Below are positions 55,567-64,000 of a stretch of 64,000 nucleotides of DNA, piece after piece. A program made the translations under genes and the position numbers. The notes under the pieces are model-generated. The model was not told the DNA's origin, did no database searches, and saw only the letters and a list, made by a program, of their open reading frames with translations. Position 1 is the first letter of the stretch. Every line of letters begins with the position of its first letter. Source of the stretch: Shewanella metallivivens (GTDB lineage: Bacteria; Pseudomonadota; Gammaproteobacteria; Enterobacterales; Shewanellaceae); assembly GCF_028750675.1 (NCBI RefSeq), contig NZ_JAQQPZ010000004.1, positions 124,001-188,000 of the forward strand, in the 5' to 3' direction.

Positions 55567-55608
55567 ATTGTGGTTTTCGTTATCAATATTTCTAGCAATG
55601 AGGCGCTT

Positions 55609-56265
55609 ATGTCACAGTCTACTCAAATGAATATGCAAGAATTTCAAAGTCTGGCTCGCATTCTTCATAATGTGTTGTTTTATGATCCAACCACTGAGCT
55701 ACTTGAGAACCTTATCAAATATCAAGTCATTGAAAGCTGGCCAATGTTTTCCGGCTCCCAAGCTGAAGCTCAGGCTAAAACTCAAATCCAAGCTTACCTA
55801 CAGACTTGGAATAACGAGCAAACCCTAGCGTTGAAACTTGATTATGGACAACTTTTTTATGGCCCAGCTGAACCGAGTGCAGTGCCTTGGGGCTCGGTTT
55901 ATTTAAGTGAAAAGCAATTGCTTAATGGTGAATCAACTCAAGAACTTATGGTATTTTATCAGCAACAAGGTGTGAGTTTTGAACTAGACTCTAACCAACC
56001 GGTTGATCATATCGGTTTATTTTTTGCTGTACTTGATCAAATGTTTGCTCAACTTGCTATAGATGAGAACGAAACGCTACGCAGCACGCTAATCATCTTG
56101 CTCCAACAGCACCTTCTACCTTGGTCTGCTCGTTGCCTAAGCTTAGTTCAACAGCATGCTCAAACTGATTTCTACCGTGGGTTCGCAATATTCGCCCAAG
56201 CTTATTTAGATGAAGTGTGTCGTGAATTGCAAATTGTTCCTTTGGCAACCCAGTTGTATCGTTAA
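55609..56265 (+). CDS. dmsG: TorD/DmsD-family maturation chaperone DmsG
   Basis: The protein has 218 residues from ATG 55609, with GAGG 5 nt upstream; the open frame begins at 55570. It is an all-alpha protein with the TorD-family pattern YGQLFYGPAEPSAVPWGSVYLSEKQLLNGEST and DHIGLFFAVLDQM. Such chaperones bind the Tat signal of the molybdoenzyme and help cofactor insertion before export. Position after dmsB matches dmsG in Shewanella oneidensis. Confidence 0.9.
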   Translation: MSQSTQMNMQEFQSLARILHNVLFYDPTTELLENLIKYQVIESWPMFSGSQAEAQAKTQIQAYLQTWNNEQTLALKLDYGQLFYGPAEPSAVPWGSVYLSEKQLLNGESTQELMVFYQQQGVSFELDSNQPVDHIGLFFAVLDQMFAQLAIDENETLRSTLIILLQQHLLPWSARCLSLVQQHAQTDFYRGFAIFAQAYLDEVCRELQIVPLATQLYR

Positions 56266-56311
56266 CACGGTTTGTTTTTAGTCTATCGATAATAAAAATT
56301 GGACTTAACAT

Positions 56312-56764
56312 ATGAGTTTTATTAAAGCGGTAGGTGATCAATGGCATAAGTCAGCTTTTGCCGACAAGATAGCCAATATGCTCAAATCAAATCCTGATGT
56401 CTGCCAACGTTTTGTTGGTGCAACTAGCATAACTACAGTAGCAAATCTTATTGCGGCGATGGCTTACAGTGAGCAAGATAGCCAATATCAAGACATACAA
56501 TTTACCGATGCTGTAATACTCACCATTCTATTTGATTGTTTTCGCTTACTCATGATTAAAAATATTGAGCATGGCAATCTAAGCCAAGCTGAACACCTTA
56601 TTATTGAGCTAGCAAATATGTGGGCAAATAAAGAGTTAAACGAGCCGCAAGGAAGCGATGTCAGCTTTAATCAATATCAAGAACTACAACAACAAATCCT
56701 TAAACTGACCACTCAGTTAGATGAGCTCAATCGGCAGAGACGACTCAAAAAACGAAGTATGTGA
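56312..56764 (+). CDS. dmsH: DmsH-like small accessory protein
   Basis: A 150-residue, mostly helical protein without signal peptide. Its C-terminus is a Gln/Leu-rich coiled-coil segment (YQELQQQILKLTTQLDELNRQ). It sits 46 bp after dmsG at the position of dmsH in the known dmsEFABGH order. The identification rests on position and size; no catalytic motif is visible. Role unknown, possibly assembly. Confidence 0.75.
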   Translation: MSFIKAVGDQWHKSAFADKIANMLKSNPDVCQRFVGATSITTVANLIAAMAYSEQDSQYQDIQFTDAVILTILFDCFRLLMIKNIEHGNLSQAEHLIIELANMWANKELNEPQGSDVSFNQYQELQQQILKLTTQLDELNRQRRLKKRSM

Positions 56765-56992
56765 CGTTATAACACAATGGCTTACATGAACATTTTTTAG
56801 CGATGAATAGGCTTAATAGCGACGATCTGAGTCGTTTAGGTTTTCGAGTTACTTCGCCTAATCGTTGGCTTATGATTCAGTCATTAAGCTGATTGTCCGG
56901 CAAATAACTTATCCCTTGTCAGTTAGCTATAATTTTAATGTTGAATCAGATTTTGTATTTTAGGGTAATACCACATAACGCCAATGTGACTC

Positions 56993-57016
56993 AGATCCTT
57001 TTACATGGATCTTTTT
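56993..57016 (+). terminator. Terminator candidate after dmsH
   Basis: AGATCC pairs with GGATCT (56993-56998 and 57007-57012), followed by TTTTG. It is a short stem and may separate the dms operon from the TorR-like gene. Confidence 0.5.
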
Positions 57017-57109
57017 GTTACGTCCCACTCATTCCAAGGATATCTTTATAGGTGAATATGAAAAGTTATGAATAATAGTCATTATTATAAACACCATTTG
57101 GAGTCATCG

Positions 57110-57832
57110 ATGCTACATACCGGATTGTCCAATACTGTGCTGGTTGTTGATGATGAAGCCGTGATCCGCGCTCGATTAAAAGGGTATTTTGAGAGAGAAG
57201 GTTATCGTGTACTTGAAGCTGGCGACGGCGAACAAATGTGGAAACAACTTACAAAACAACATGTCGATTTGGTGATGTTAGATATTAATTTACCAGGCAC
57301 GGATGGCTTGAGTTTGGCGCGTCAACTCAGAAGCCATTCAGACGTTGGCATAATTTTAGTCACAGGACGCGATGAAACCATTGATAAAATCGTTGGGCTC
57401 GAAATGGGAGCTGATGATTATGTTACCAAGCCATTTGAATTAAGAGAATTATTAGTAAGAGTAAAAAATTTGCTATGGCGGATTTCGTTAGTTAAAAAAT
57501 CGCAACAAGCTGTCAATCAGGCAGAAAAAAGTGATGATTTAATTGCCTTCGATCAATATCTTTTAGAATTAAATAGTCGAAAACTGCGTCGAGGCGATAA
57601 AGTGATTAAGCTGACTAAAGCCGAGTTCGAATTACTCACCGCCTTTGCATTGCATCCACAACAAGTGTTATCCCGAGAGTATTTGATGGAGCAAACTAGC
57701 CATCGTAATGAAGAGGTAAATGATAGAACCATAGATGTCATTATTCGTCGTTTACGTAACAAACTGCAAACAGACCTATTTGTTACTGTGCATGGAGAAG
57801 GTTACCTATTCGCGACTAAGGTTGATGATTAG
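57110..57832 (+). CDS. torR: TorR-like OmpR-family response regulator
   Basis: The protein has 240 residues from ATG 57110, chosen because GGAG lies 6 nt upstream; the frame reaches back to 57068. The receiver domain has the acidic pair VVDDEA and phospho-acceptor Asp58 in DLVMLDINLPG, with VTKPFELRELL as the Lys region. A winged-helix DNA-binding domain ends the protein (LTKAEFELLTAFALHPQQVLSREYL...IDVIIRRLRNKL). Its neighbours, TorT- and TorS-like, complete a TorSTR-type system. Its stop overlaps the convergent TorT-like gene end by 4 bp. Confidence 0.9.
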   Translation: MLHTGLSNTVLVVDDEAVIRARLKGYFEREGYRVLEAGDGEQMWKQLTKQHVDLVMLDINLPGTDGLSLARQLRSHSDVGIILVTGRDETIDKIVGLEMGADDYVTKPFELRELLVRVKNLLWRISLVKKSQQAVNQAEKSDDLIAFDQYLLELNSRKLRRGDKVIKLTKAEFELLTAFALHPQQVLSREYLMEQTSHRNEEVNDRTIDVIIRRLRNKLQTDLFVTVHGEGYLFATKVDD

Positions 57833-58896
57833 TTTTTTAGTGACACTCGGTAAATGGGATAAAAGTCAGCTGGGGCTATGCTGTACTTAAATGTATTGGC
57901 CTGCTGGTCGCCTTGCGCTAACGCCTGTACTTGCGGACCAATATCACCAAATGAATAAGCTCCTTCAAGTTGTTTTACCATTATATCTATCGCTAATTTA
58001 CCCTGTAACACAACTTGGTCGTCACTGCTAAAAGCCACTTTATGACGATAAAGTCCACGTAAAATCGCTGGGGATAAGTAACTACTGACCAGTTTTACTT
58101 GTTCAGTTAAATTTCTATGTTGTAGCGAGCCAATGGCGGCTTCAATAGCAACTGCACTGCCAAGAATATAATCAGGAATATAATCGTTGAGCAGGTTATG
58201 CAGCTGGTCACGATAAAGATCGCGATTGTTATCCGCATGAAGAATCGACGAAACTTGAATAGGACTATTGGCAATGGCATCAAAAAGGCCTTGCTCAACC
58301 AAATCACTTCCCCCAACACTTTTAGGGCCAGTGAGTAGCGCCAGTTTTACTGGTATTGAAGGTGAGGATTCTTGCACCGTTTGAGCAATAAAGTGCCCCG
58401 CAGTCCAGCCCATTTGATACCAATTAACGCCGACTCGAGTAGTCACAATGGCACTATCTAGACGGTTAACTAACGCGACAATGGGTTTGTTAATATGTCC
58501 TGAGTAGCTTTCAAGTAAATTGGGATCGACGGCACCAAGTAAGATGGCATCGAACGGTTGATTAAGGCAGTTTTTTAATTGTTTTAGTTGTTGATTTTTA
58601 CTGTAATAACTTCCTGCTTCGAATAATTCTAAATGAATACCCAACTGACGGGCTTGTGAAACCAGACCATAGTCTATTCCTATCCAATAAGCATCTTTTA
58701 GATGTGGTACTAAAGCGCATATTCGCCAAGGTTTTTGGGTTGAGCTCAGAGGGGTATATTGGATAGTTTTGATGGTTTGAATTTTGGCATTATAGGGGGT
58801 GCGGAGCTCTAATGTCCAAGCAGAAGCGGCAGTTGCCTTGGCAAATAATGATAGTATCCCTAAGCAAGCTATGAGTATATAAATGAGTCGTCGCAT
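57829..58896 (-). CDS. torT: TorT-like periplasmic binding protein
   Basis: The protein has 355 residues from ATG 58896 (MRRLIYILIACLGILSLFAK, a signal peptide); the open frame starts at 58926. It is a periplasmic-binding-protein-like fold of the sugar/TorT type: WRICALVPHLKDAYWIGIDYG, DAILLGAVDPNLLESY, LALLTGPKSVGGSDLVEQGLF. In E. coli TorT binds TMAO and presents it to TorS. Here the ligand could be DMSO or TMAO, given the dms operon. It is divergent from the TorS-like gene, with a 68-bp gap. Confidence 0.9.
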   Translation of the reverse strand: MRRLIYILIACLGILSLFAKATAASAWTLELRTPYNAKIQTIKTIQYTPLSSTQKPWRICALVPHLKDAYWIGIDYGLVSQARQLGIHLELFEAGSYYSKNQQLKQLKNCLNQPFDAILLGAVDPNLLESYSGHINKPIVALVNRLDSAIVTTRVGVNWYQMGWTAGHFIAQTVQESSPSIPVKLALLTGPKSVGGSDLVEQGLFDAIANSPIQVSSILHADNNRDLYRDQLHNLLNDYIPDYILGSAVAIEAAIGSLQHRNLTEQVKLVSSYLSPAILRGLYRHKVAFSSDDQVVLQGKLAIDIMVKQLEGAYSFGDIGPQVQALAQGDQQANTFKYSIAPADFYPIYRVSLKN

Positions 58897-58964
58897 GTTA
58901 TTGTCTCGATTAAGGTTTCTAAACATTTAAATAAAAAATCGTAATAATTATAACATTTTAAGGA

Positions 58965-61900
58965 ATGAGTGTGAGCACTTTATCACTATCAGGTAAAAGC
59001 TTAGTTGGCCGTCTCATGCTGGCATTTTGCCTACTAGGATTGTTATTACTCATGTTAGTGAGTCTTGGTAGTGTTTCGCTTTATTGGGTAAAGCTTGCCG
59101 ACCAATATTTATATGAAGATGCATTACCTGCATCAGAGGCTGCACGGCAACTGATGTTGTCCTCTAATGGTTTACTCGACAATGCTCAAGGGCTTGGGCG
59201 AGTAGAAAACGAGGCTCAACGTGCAGTTATTGGTAAAAAAATGTCCCTTGAAAGCACACATTTACTTGTGGAAATTGATCGACTTTACTCGCTAAATCTG
59301 CAAAGCAGTGACGCAAGTAAAGATAAACACCTAGCCCTATTAGCCGATGATATTATTCACGACTTATCAGTATTTGGACATCAAGTAGATGAGCGGCTAG
59401 CGTTGACGGCTCAATTGAATGATAAGGGCCGCTCCCTTGCCGAAGCCGCCAGCATTAGCGGTGATTTACTGGAAGCTGAACAAGCCGTTGTCGACTCTGC
59501 GATTTTAGCTAAGTTGAGCTTAGCATACCCTCAGGTGGTAGGAACGGAACAAAGTGCACATCTGCTAGACACAATAATAGATCAAGATCTAGATATTCGA
59601 GAACGATTGAATCGCGCTTTGGCATTGATACATCACATAGCATTAGTGGGCCAATTATTACAATCTCCAGAGCAACAGCTTGGCTTAAATAAAGTGTTGG
59701 AGAATATGGCGAGAGTGCTTTTACCCACGCCTTACATCGTTGATCCGTCGAGTCTAAGCACAAAAAATAACAATGAGAATCCAGGCTCTGTGAAAGGTGA
59801 AAAAACGAATAATCAAATAGATTTAATGCCGCTAGCCCTACTTAAAGGATTAATTCGAGATCCCGTAAGGTCAACAGAGCTTGATCAACAGTTGATTGTA
59901 TTAAGTCAAGTCAATATGGGCTTACATTTACAACAACAATATGCGCAAGTGTTAGCAAAACAAAATGCTCAACTATTAATACTGACAGATAAATTAGGCC
60001 AACTAAACCAGTCTGTTGATGGTGCAATGAAAGCACAACAACTTCAGGTAAAAAATGCTCGTAATGATTTTTTACAACAACTAATGTGGGCGAAATCAGG
60101 GCTGTGGGCAACAGGTTTTTTGATGCTAATCATTATGTTACTTGTAGTTTATCGAGTTATTTATAAGGGTATTGCATTACGTCTCAATGAAGCAACCGCG
60201 GCATTGTCTCAACTCAGCCGAGGCAATACAGAAGTTATGCTTGATCCACATGGGGATGACGAACTGACTGCGATGGCATCAGCCATTGAAGCTTTCAAAC
60301 AAAAAACTGCACAAAATCAAACGCTACAAACACAACTGAAGTCAACCGCATCTGAATTATTTGCCCACAAAGCCTCACTCGAAAGCACGGTGCAAGAACG
60401 TACACTCGAACTAGCAGAAACGAATCGCCGGCTCGATGCTGAAGCGAAAGGTCATTCGTCGGCAAGGGAAATGGCAGAGCGAGCTAACAAAGCAAAATCA
60501 CTATTTTTAGCCACTATGAGCCATGAAATTCGCACCCCGTTAAATGGCCTTTTAGGTACCTTAACCTTGTTAAGTCACTCCCCATTGCCTCAAGCGCAAA
60601 AACAAATGTTAGCCTTATCTCAATACAGCGGCACATTGTTGCAAAATGTGCTCAACGATATTTTAGATTTTTCTAGGTTAGAGCAAGGTAAATTAACCAA
60701 TGAGCCAAGGGCGATCGCGCTCGATGAACTGCTCGATGAAGTTATGGCTATTATGATAGCGGGAGCAGGATTGTCAGGCATTTCCTTATACTTAGTGCGA
60801 GATGACTTGCCTAAATGGGTTAATTTAGATGGTCCCAAATTGCGCCAGGTACTGCTTAATTTACTCGGTAATGCCATTAAGTTTACGCCAAGTGGAGAAA
60901 TTCAATTACGGGTAACTGTTGTTGGTCAACATTTAACCTTTGAAGTGTCTGATACCGGTGTGGGCATTAGTGAAACGGATATAAGGCAACTGTTTGTCGC
61001 CTATGGATCACAGCCTAACCAAGGCAAAACTCGAGGCACAGGTCTTGGTTTAGCTATCTGTAAAGAACTGGTTGCATTAATGAATAATGTTGATACAACC
61101 ACTCAGTGTATTTGGGTTAATAGTAAACTAGGCAAAGGTTCAACTTTTGGCTTTAATTTACCTTTGCATACTTGTAAGCAAGCTGATGAAGTCATCTGCA
61201 CAGAATTACCCAAAGTGGATCCTAAATGCGTACTTGTTATTGAAGACAACAAAGTGAACTCTCTGGTTGCACAAGGTTTTTTAGCACATCTTGGTCATCA
61301 ATCTATTCTGGCTGAGAGCTGCACAGAAGCAAGATCTATTTTCCGTGTCGATAGTGCTGAGCAGTTTGATGGCATCATGCTAGATATTCAACTCAGTGAT
61401 GGCTCAGGGGCTGAATTATTAGTTGAATTGAAAGAAATAGCAAAAGCAGCTCAAAAAAACATCAGCATTGTTGCATTTACAGCTCAAATTCAAGATGAAA
61501 AAATTAAAACCTTAGGTTTTGATGATGTATTAGCGAAACCACTAAATATTAAGTTATTAGCCAATTGGATCGGTGATGCCAGTGACATACAGACCAAAGA
61601 TAACCACAACGCTAAATTTACAACGCAAGAACCACTGACAAAGGATAATACAAGTACTATATATAATGACAATCTAGAGACGGATATTGCTCATCAGCCT
61701 TTATTAAATGAAAAACAAATTAATGAGGATTTACAATATCTAGGGGCCGATGCCGTAAGTGAAATGTTAAGGTTATTTAGTATTAATAGTACAGAACAAG
61801 TTAATAAACTGGCCAATCTCCCTGTCGATAGTAATAAACTACTTCACTCACTTAAGGGCAGTAGTGCCAGCATTGGTTTAACTAAGTTAAGCTGTTTGTG

Positions 61901-62009
61901 CAAACAATTTGAAAAAGATGGCTTAAATAATATTTCTTATCAGTATCTTAAGCAAGTATGGCAAACATCCCTAACCGCACTTGAACTAAAAATTAATAAT
62001 AATGAGTAA
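58965..62009 (+). CDS. torS: TorS-like tripartite hybrid sensor histidine kinase
   Basis: A 1014-residue protein. The first membrane helix (about 17-40) is followed by a long periplasmic sensor region (about 40-375) with an Asn/Gly/Lys-rich insert (about 266-285). The second helix is about 378-400, then HAMP. HisKA has His520 in MSHEIRTPLNG, and HATPase has NLLGNAIKFTPSG, DTGVGIS and GTGLGLAICKEL. A receiver domain follows with Asp807 (IMLDIQLSDG), then an Hpt domain with His961 (LLHSLKGSSAS). This four-step phosphorelay is the TorS layout. AAGGA lies directly before ATG 58965, so GTG 58971 may be the true start. Confidence 0.93.
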   Translation: MSVSTLSLSGKSLVGRLMLAFCLLGLLLLMLVSLGSVSLYWVKLADQYLYEDALPASEAARQLMLSSNGLLDNAQGLGRVENEAQRAVIGKKMSLESTHLLVEIDRLYSLNLQSSDASKDKHLALLADDIIHDLSVFGHQVDERLALTAQLNDKGRSLAEAASISGDLLEAEQAVVDSAILAKLSLAYPQVVGTEQSAHLLDTIIDQDLDIRERLNRALALIHHIALVGQLLQSPEQQLGLNKVLENMARVLLPTPYIVDPSSLSTKNNNENPGSVKGEKTNNQIDLMPLALLKGLIRDPVRSTELDQQLIVLSQVNMGLHLQQQYAQVLAKQNAQLLILTDKLGQLNQSVDGAMKAQQLQVKNARNDFLQQLMWAKSGLWATGFLMLIIMLLVVYRVIYKGIALRLNEATAALSQLSRGNTEVMLDPHGDDELTAMASAIEAFKQKTAQNQTLQTQLKSTASELFAHKASLESTVQERTLELAETNRRLDAEAKGHSSAREMAERANKAKSLFLATMSHEIRTPLNGLLGTLTLLSHSPLPQAQKQMLALSQYSGTLLQNVLNDILDFSRLEQGKLTNEPRAIALDELLDEVMAIMIAGAGLSGISLYLVRDDLPKWVNLDGPKLRQVLLNLLGNAIKFTPSGEIQLRVTVVGQHLTFEVSDTGVGISETDIRQLFVAYGSQPNQGKTRGTGLGLAICKELVALMNNVDTTTQCIWVNSKLGKGSTFGFNLPLHTCKQADEVICTELPKVDPKCVLVIEDNKVNSLVAQGFLAHLGHQSILAESCTEARSIFRVDSAEQFDGIMLDIQLSDGSGAELLVELKEIAKAAQKNISIVAFTAQIQDEKIKTLGFDDVLAKPLNIKLLANWIGDASDIQTKDNHNAKFTTQEPLTKDNTSTIYNDNLETDIAHQPLLNEKQINEDLQYLGADAVSEMLRLFSINSTEQVNKLANLPVDSNKLLHSLKGSSASIGLTKLSCLCKQFEKDGLNNISYQYLKQVWQTSLTALELKINNNE

Positions 62010-62535
62010 ATACTACATCATTACTCACTATCCAAGTAAAAGCAAAATGAGCACTCGTAGCATTCAATTTTTTCATATTTTAATACAAAGAAGTTAATGA
62101 GCAACAATATTTAAGAGGATCATCTCTGAACCATTTAGTAAACATTTCTATGATTGAACACCTGAGCTGAATAAATACTTTATGATGTAAATACAATCGA
62201 TTAACCAGCTTATTAATTAGATTGCATTGTGATTGGTGCTTTGTAATTAAGTGCTTTAATGTGCATTTATTTACCGAAAGCTTGAATGAAATTAACGGTT
62301 TTTATCTGTTATCAAAATGGTGTTCATAATCCCTCCTTAGATAAGCCTAATGAATAACAACTAATTGAAATCACTAAATAACACATCCCTTAACAATGTT
62401 TACATAAACTAAACAAATCAATATAGATCATATATTTAGAAATCAGTTATTGGCTTTGGTGATACCTCTCACATTAGCTCTTAAATAGAACTTTTATCAT
62501 TATTGACAGAAAATAGCACAATACAGGTACCCTCA
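62010..62535. other. Gene-free AT-rich region between TorS-like and polyferredoxin genes
   Basis: 526 bp without a credible gene. It contains a single TGTTCATAAT (62321-62330), close to the E. coli TorR decamer. The polyferredoxin promoter should lie in the last 100 bp. Confidence 0.5.
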
Positions 62536-63750
62536 ATGAGCACAATAGAATCGATCACCTTAATGCTGGCACTGGTTTATAGTACCAGCCTGCTTTATTG
62601 GAGCGGTAAAAAATGGGGCGCACTGGTCAGCGGAACATTATTAATTGGTGCCACCCTCGCCAGTTTTTTTTGGCCTTTACTTTTAATATTATTAGTTTCA
62701 GTTTTGGTCGTAACCCTTGTAGGGCAATACCAACCGGCATTTGCCACTGCCGAAGGTAGACCCAATACCATTAGAGAGTTCAGCCAACACTTTTTTGCGC
62801 TTTCAATGTTGTTAGTAGGAGTCCAATACGCCATTAACGCTGGGTTATTGTATTCTGGAGAAACGCCTTGGTTAATGCGACCAGATGTGGGTGATGCCTT
62901 TTTACCTATTGCAGGCGGTATTGAGCTTAAAGCGATTTTAACCTTAGGATTATGGGACCAAAACCACCCTGCTGCAGTAGTGATGCTGTGTGTGGTATTG
63001 CTTACCGGTGTACTATGCAAGCGCGCATTTTGCGGCTGGGCATGTCCGCTAGGATTAGCAGGCGAGTACCTTTATAAACTCAGAAAACGCGTTATTAAAG
63101 CAGAACTATTACCACCAGCATGGTTAGATTGGCCATTAAGAATGCTTAAATACCTGCTATTAGCCGCGTTGTTTGCTTTGGTGATTTCAATGCCTTCGAA
63201 CAGTATTCCGCATTATTTGTCAGGTAATTACCACAAAGTCGCCGACCTCAAAATGGCCGCCTTTTTCCTTATGCCATCAATGGTGGCGTTAATCTGCTTT
63301 GGGATGATTTTTGCGTTAGCCGCTTGGCGCCGTCAGGGATTTTGTCGTTATATTTGCCCATACGGTGCACTACTTGGCCTAGTGAGCTTTTTAAGTCCGT
63401 TTAAAATCCGTCGCGACAGCCAACATTGTTTAATTGAAACAAAAGGCATGAAATGCGACAAATGCACTAGAGCATGTCCAGCTAATATTTCCGTGCACAC
63501 TCAAAAAGATATCCGCTCAGATGAATGCCAAGCTTGCATGCGCTGCGTATCAGCTTGCCCTAAAAAAGAGGCATTACAACTCAGTACTCGTAATGGTATC
63601 AACCTGTCTACCAGAGGATTATTGGTTATCTTACTTACCGTCATGTTTATGGTGCCACTGTTTGCTTACGTGGGTGGATACTGGCACAGCCAAACGCCTG
63701 ATAACATCAAAATGGAGCTTATCCAAAAACTCGATCGAATCGGACATTAG
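62536..63750 (+). CDS. NapH/NosR-type membrane polyferredoxin
   Basis: The protein has 404 residues from ATG 62536; the open frame starts at 62503. Several membrane helices (about 8-10) surround two CxxxCP half-motifs, GWACPLGLAGEYLYKLRKR and CRYICPYGALLG, the pattern of NapH/NosR/CcoG proteins. Two [4Fe-4S] ferredoxin clusters follow (CDKCTRACP and CQACMRCVSACP). A last membrane helix lies near the C-terminus. It probably moves electrons through the inner membrane to periplasmic acceptors. Position behind the dms/tor genes suggests, but does not prove, a role in that respiration. Confidence 0.87.
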   Translation: MSTIESITLMLALVYSTSLLYWSGKKWGALVSGTLLIGATLASFFWPLLLILLVSVLVVTLVGQYQPAFATAEGRPNTIREFSQHFFALSMLLVGVQYAINAGLLYSGETPWLMRPDVGDAFLPIAGGIELKAILTLGLWDQNHPAAVVMLCVVLLTGVLCKRAFCGWACPLGLAGEYLYKLRKRVIKAELLPPAWLDWPLRMLKYLLLAALFALVISMPSNSIPHYLSGNYHKVADLKMAAFFLMPSMVALICFGMIFALAAWRRQGFCRYICPYGALLGLVSFLSPFKIRRDSQHCLIETKGMKCDKCTRACPANISVHTQKDIRSDECQACMRCVSACPKKEALQLSTRNGINLSTRGLLVILLTVMFMVPLFAYVGGYWHSQTPDNIKMELIQKLDRIGH

Positions 63751-63791
63751 CATCGAAAGCACTTTCAATAATGCTCACTTAAGAGACAATA

Positions 63792-63819
63792 AAAAGGGCT
63801 GCAAATTGCAGCCCTTTTA
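63792..63819. terminator. Bidirectional intrinsic terminator
   Basis: A 12-bp perfect stem (63792-63803 with 63807-63818), AAT loop, A- and T-rich ends, between convergent genes. Confidence 0.88.
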
Positions 63820-63837
63820 TATCAATCGCTTAAACGA

Positions 63838-64000
63838 TTATGCAGCTGGTGCCACTTTACGTTTGTTATGTGCAATCAACAAACCAATAAAGGCAACCAC
63901 ACCCACTGCAATACCAACAGGCTGGCTTAACTCTTGTGGTAAGCCAAAACCAATACCTGCGGTCATAATGTACGACACGGTTACACAGGTACCAATAATG
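63838..64000 (-). CDS. C-terminal part of a membrane protein, cut by window edge
   Basis: The stop is at 63838 and the minus-strand frame is open to the window end (about 53 residues). The visible end is two hydrophobic helices (CVTVSYIMTAGIGFG and GIAVGVVAFIGLLIA) joined by LPQELSQPV, with a basic tail HNKRKVAPAA. It looks like the end of a transporter or other polytopic protein; the family cannot be named from this piece. Confidence 0.75.
   Translation of the reverse strand, partial: IIGTCVTVSYIMTAGIGFGLPQELSQPVGIAVGVVAFIGLLIAHNKRKVAPAA

Overview
The window reads as a chromosomal segment of a marine or psychrotolerant Shewanella. The evidence is gene content (a complete extracellular DMSO-respiration operon in the order dmsE-F-A-B-G-H, multihaem cytochromes, a Cys-type formate dehydrogenase fused to a GltD-like module, paired photolyases), gammaproteobacterial protein sequences, and moderate to low G+C. 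No rRNA, tRNA or CRISPR array was recognised. Both ends cut genes: a glutathione S-transferase on the left and a membrane protein on the right.

Layout. 1-8.3 kb: redox and electrophile genes (GST, DJ-1/PfpI, OhrR-like MarR regulator), a PAS-GGDEF diguanylate cyclase, a ketopantoate-reductase-like enzyme, a BASS transporter and class II aldolase with a divergent LysR regulator, and a SIMPL protein. 8.7-13 kb: a giant formate dehydrogenase with an Fnr-like site upstream. 13-19.5 kb: small housekeeping and accessory genes (sulfotransferase, an atypical Lgt, a pseudouridine synthase, DUF2057, YbaK, and a TDT transporter with a LysR regulator). 19.5-28.4 kb: an accessory region full of dispersed palindromic repeats, including a 284-bp tandem duplication. 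It carries an SLC13/RCK permease, an acyl-CoA ligase, a DUF3592 protein and a solitary OLD-family ATPase/TOPRIM nuclease. 28.4-37 kb: a 2OG-Fe(II) oxygenase; an AraC regulator with a FISUMP protein and an SDR-patatin pair that share one operator design; an amidase with agmatine deiminase.

37-42.6 kb: a secreted BNR-repeat protein with a GlyGly-CTERM-like tail. A consensus sigma-54 promoter precedes it, and a sigma-54 activator with a Cys-rich PAS domain is divergent from it. 42.7-47.2 kb: two different photolyase/cryptochrome genes with a tiny DUF2256 gene between them, a MITE-like element and a LysR gene. 47.26-48.9 kb: a decayed fragment copied from the AAA+ part of the same sigma-54 activator family, abutting a degenerate ISAs1-type insertion sequence. 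49.4-63.8 kb: dmsEFABGH, then TorR-, TorT- and TorS-like regulators and a NapH/NosR-type polyferredoxin.

How it fits together. The dms operon encodes an outer-membrane conduit (DmsE decahaem, DmsF barrel) that feeds a Tat-exported, probably lipid-anchored DmsA with DmsB. The TorT/TorS/TorR set beside it, and 10-bp direct repeats with a TorR-like core upstream of dmsE, suggest that DMSO respiration here is under direct two-component control. The least expected observations are the sigma-54 promoter/regulator pair, the repeated TAGGC-N19-GCCTA operators around the AraC gene, the pairing of agmatine deiminase with an amidase-signature enzyme, the Bacteroidetes-like Lgt, and the repeat-rich OLD island.
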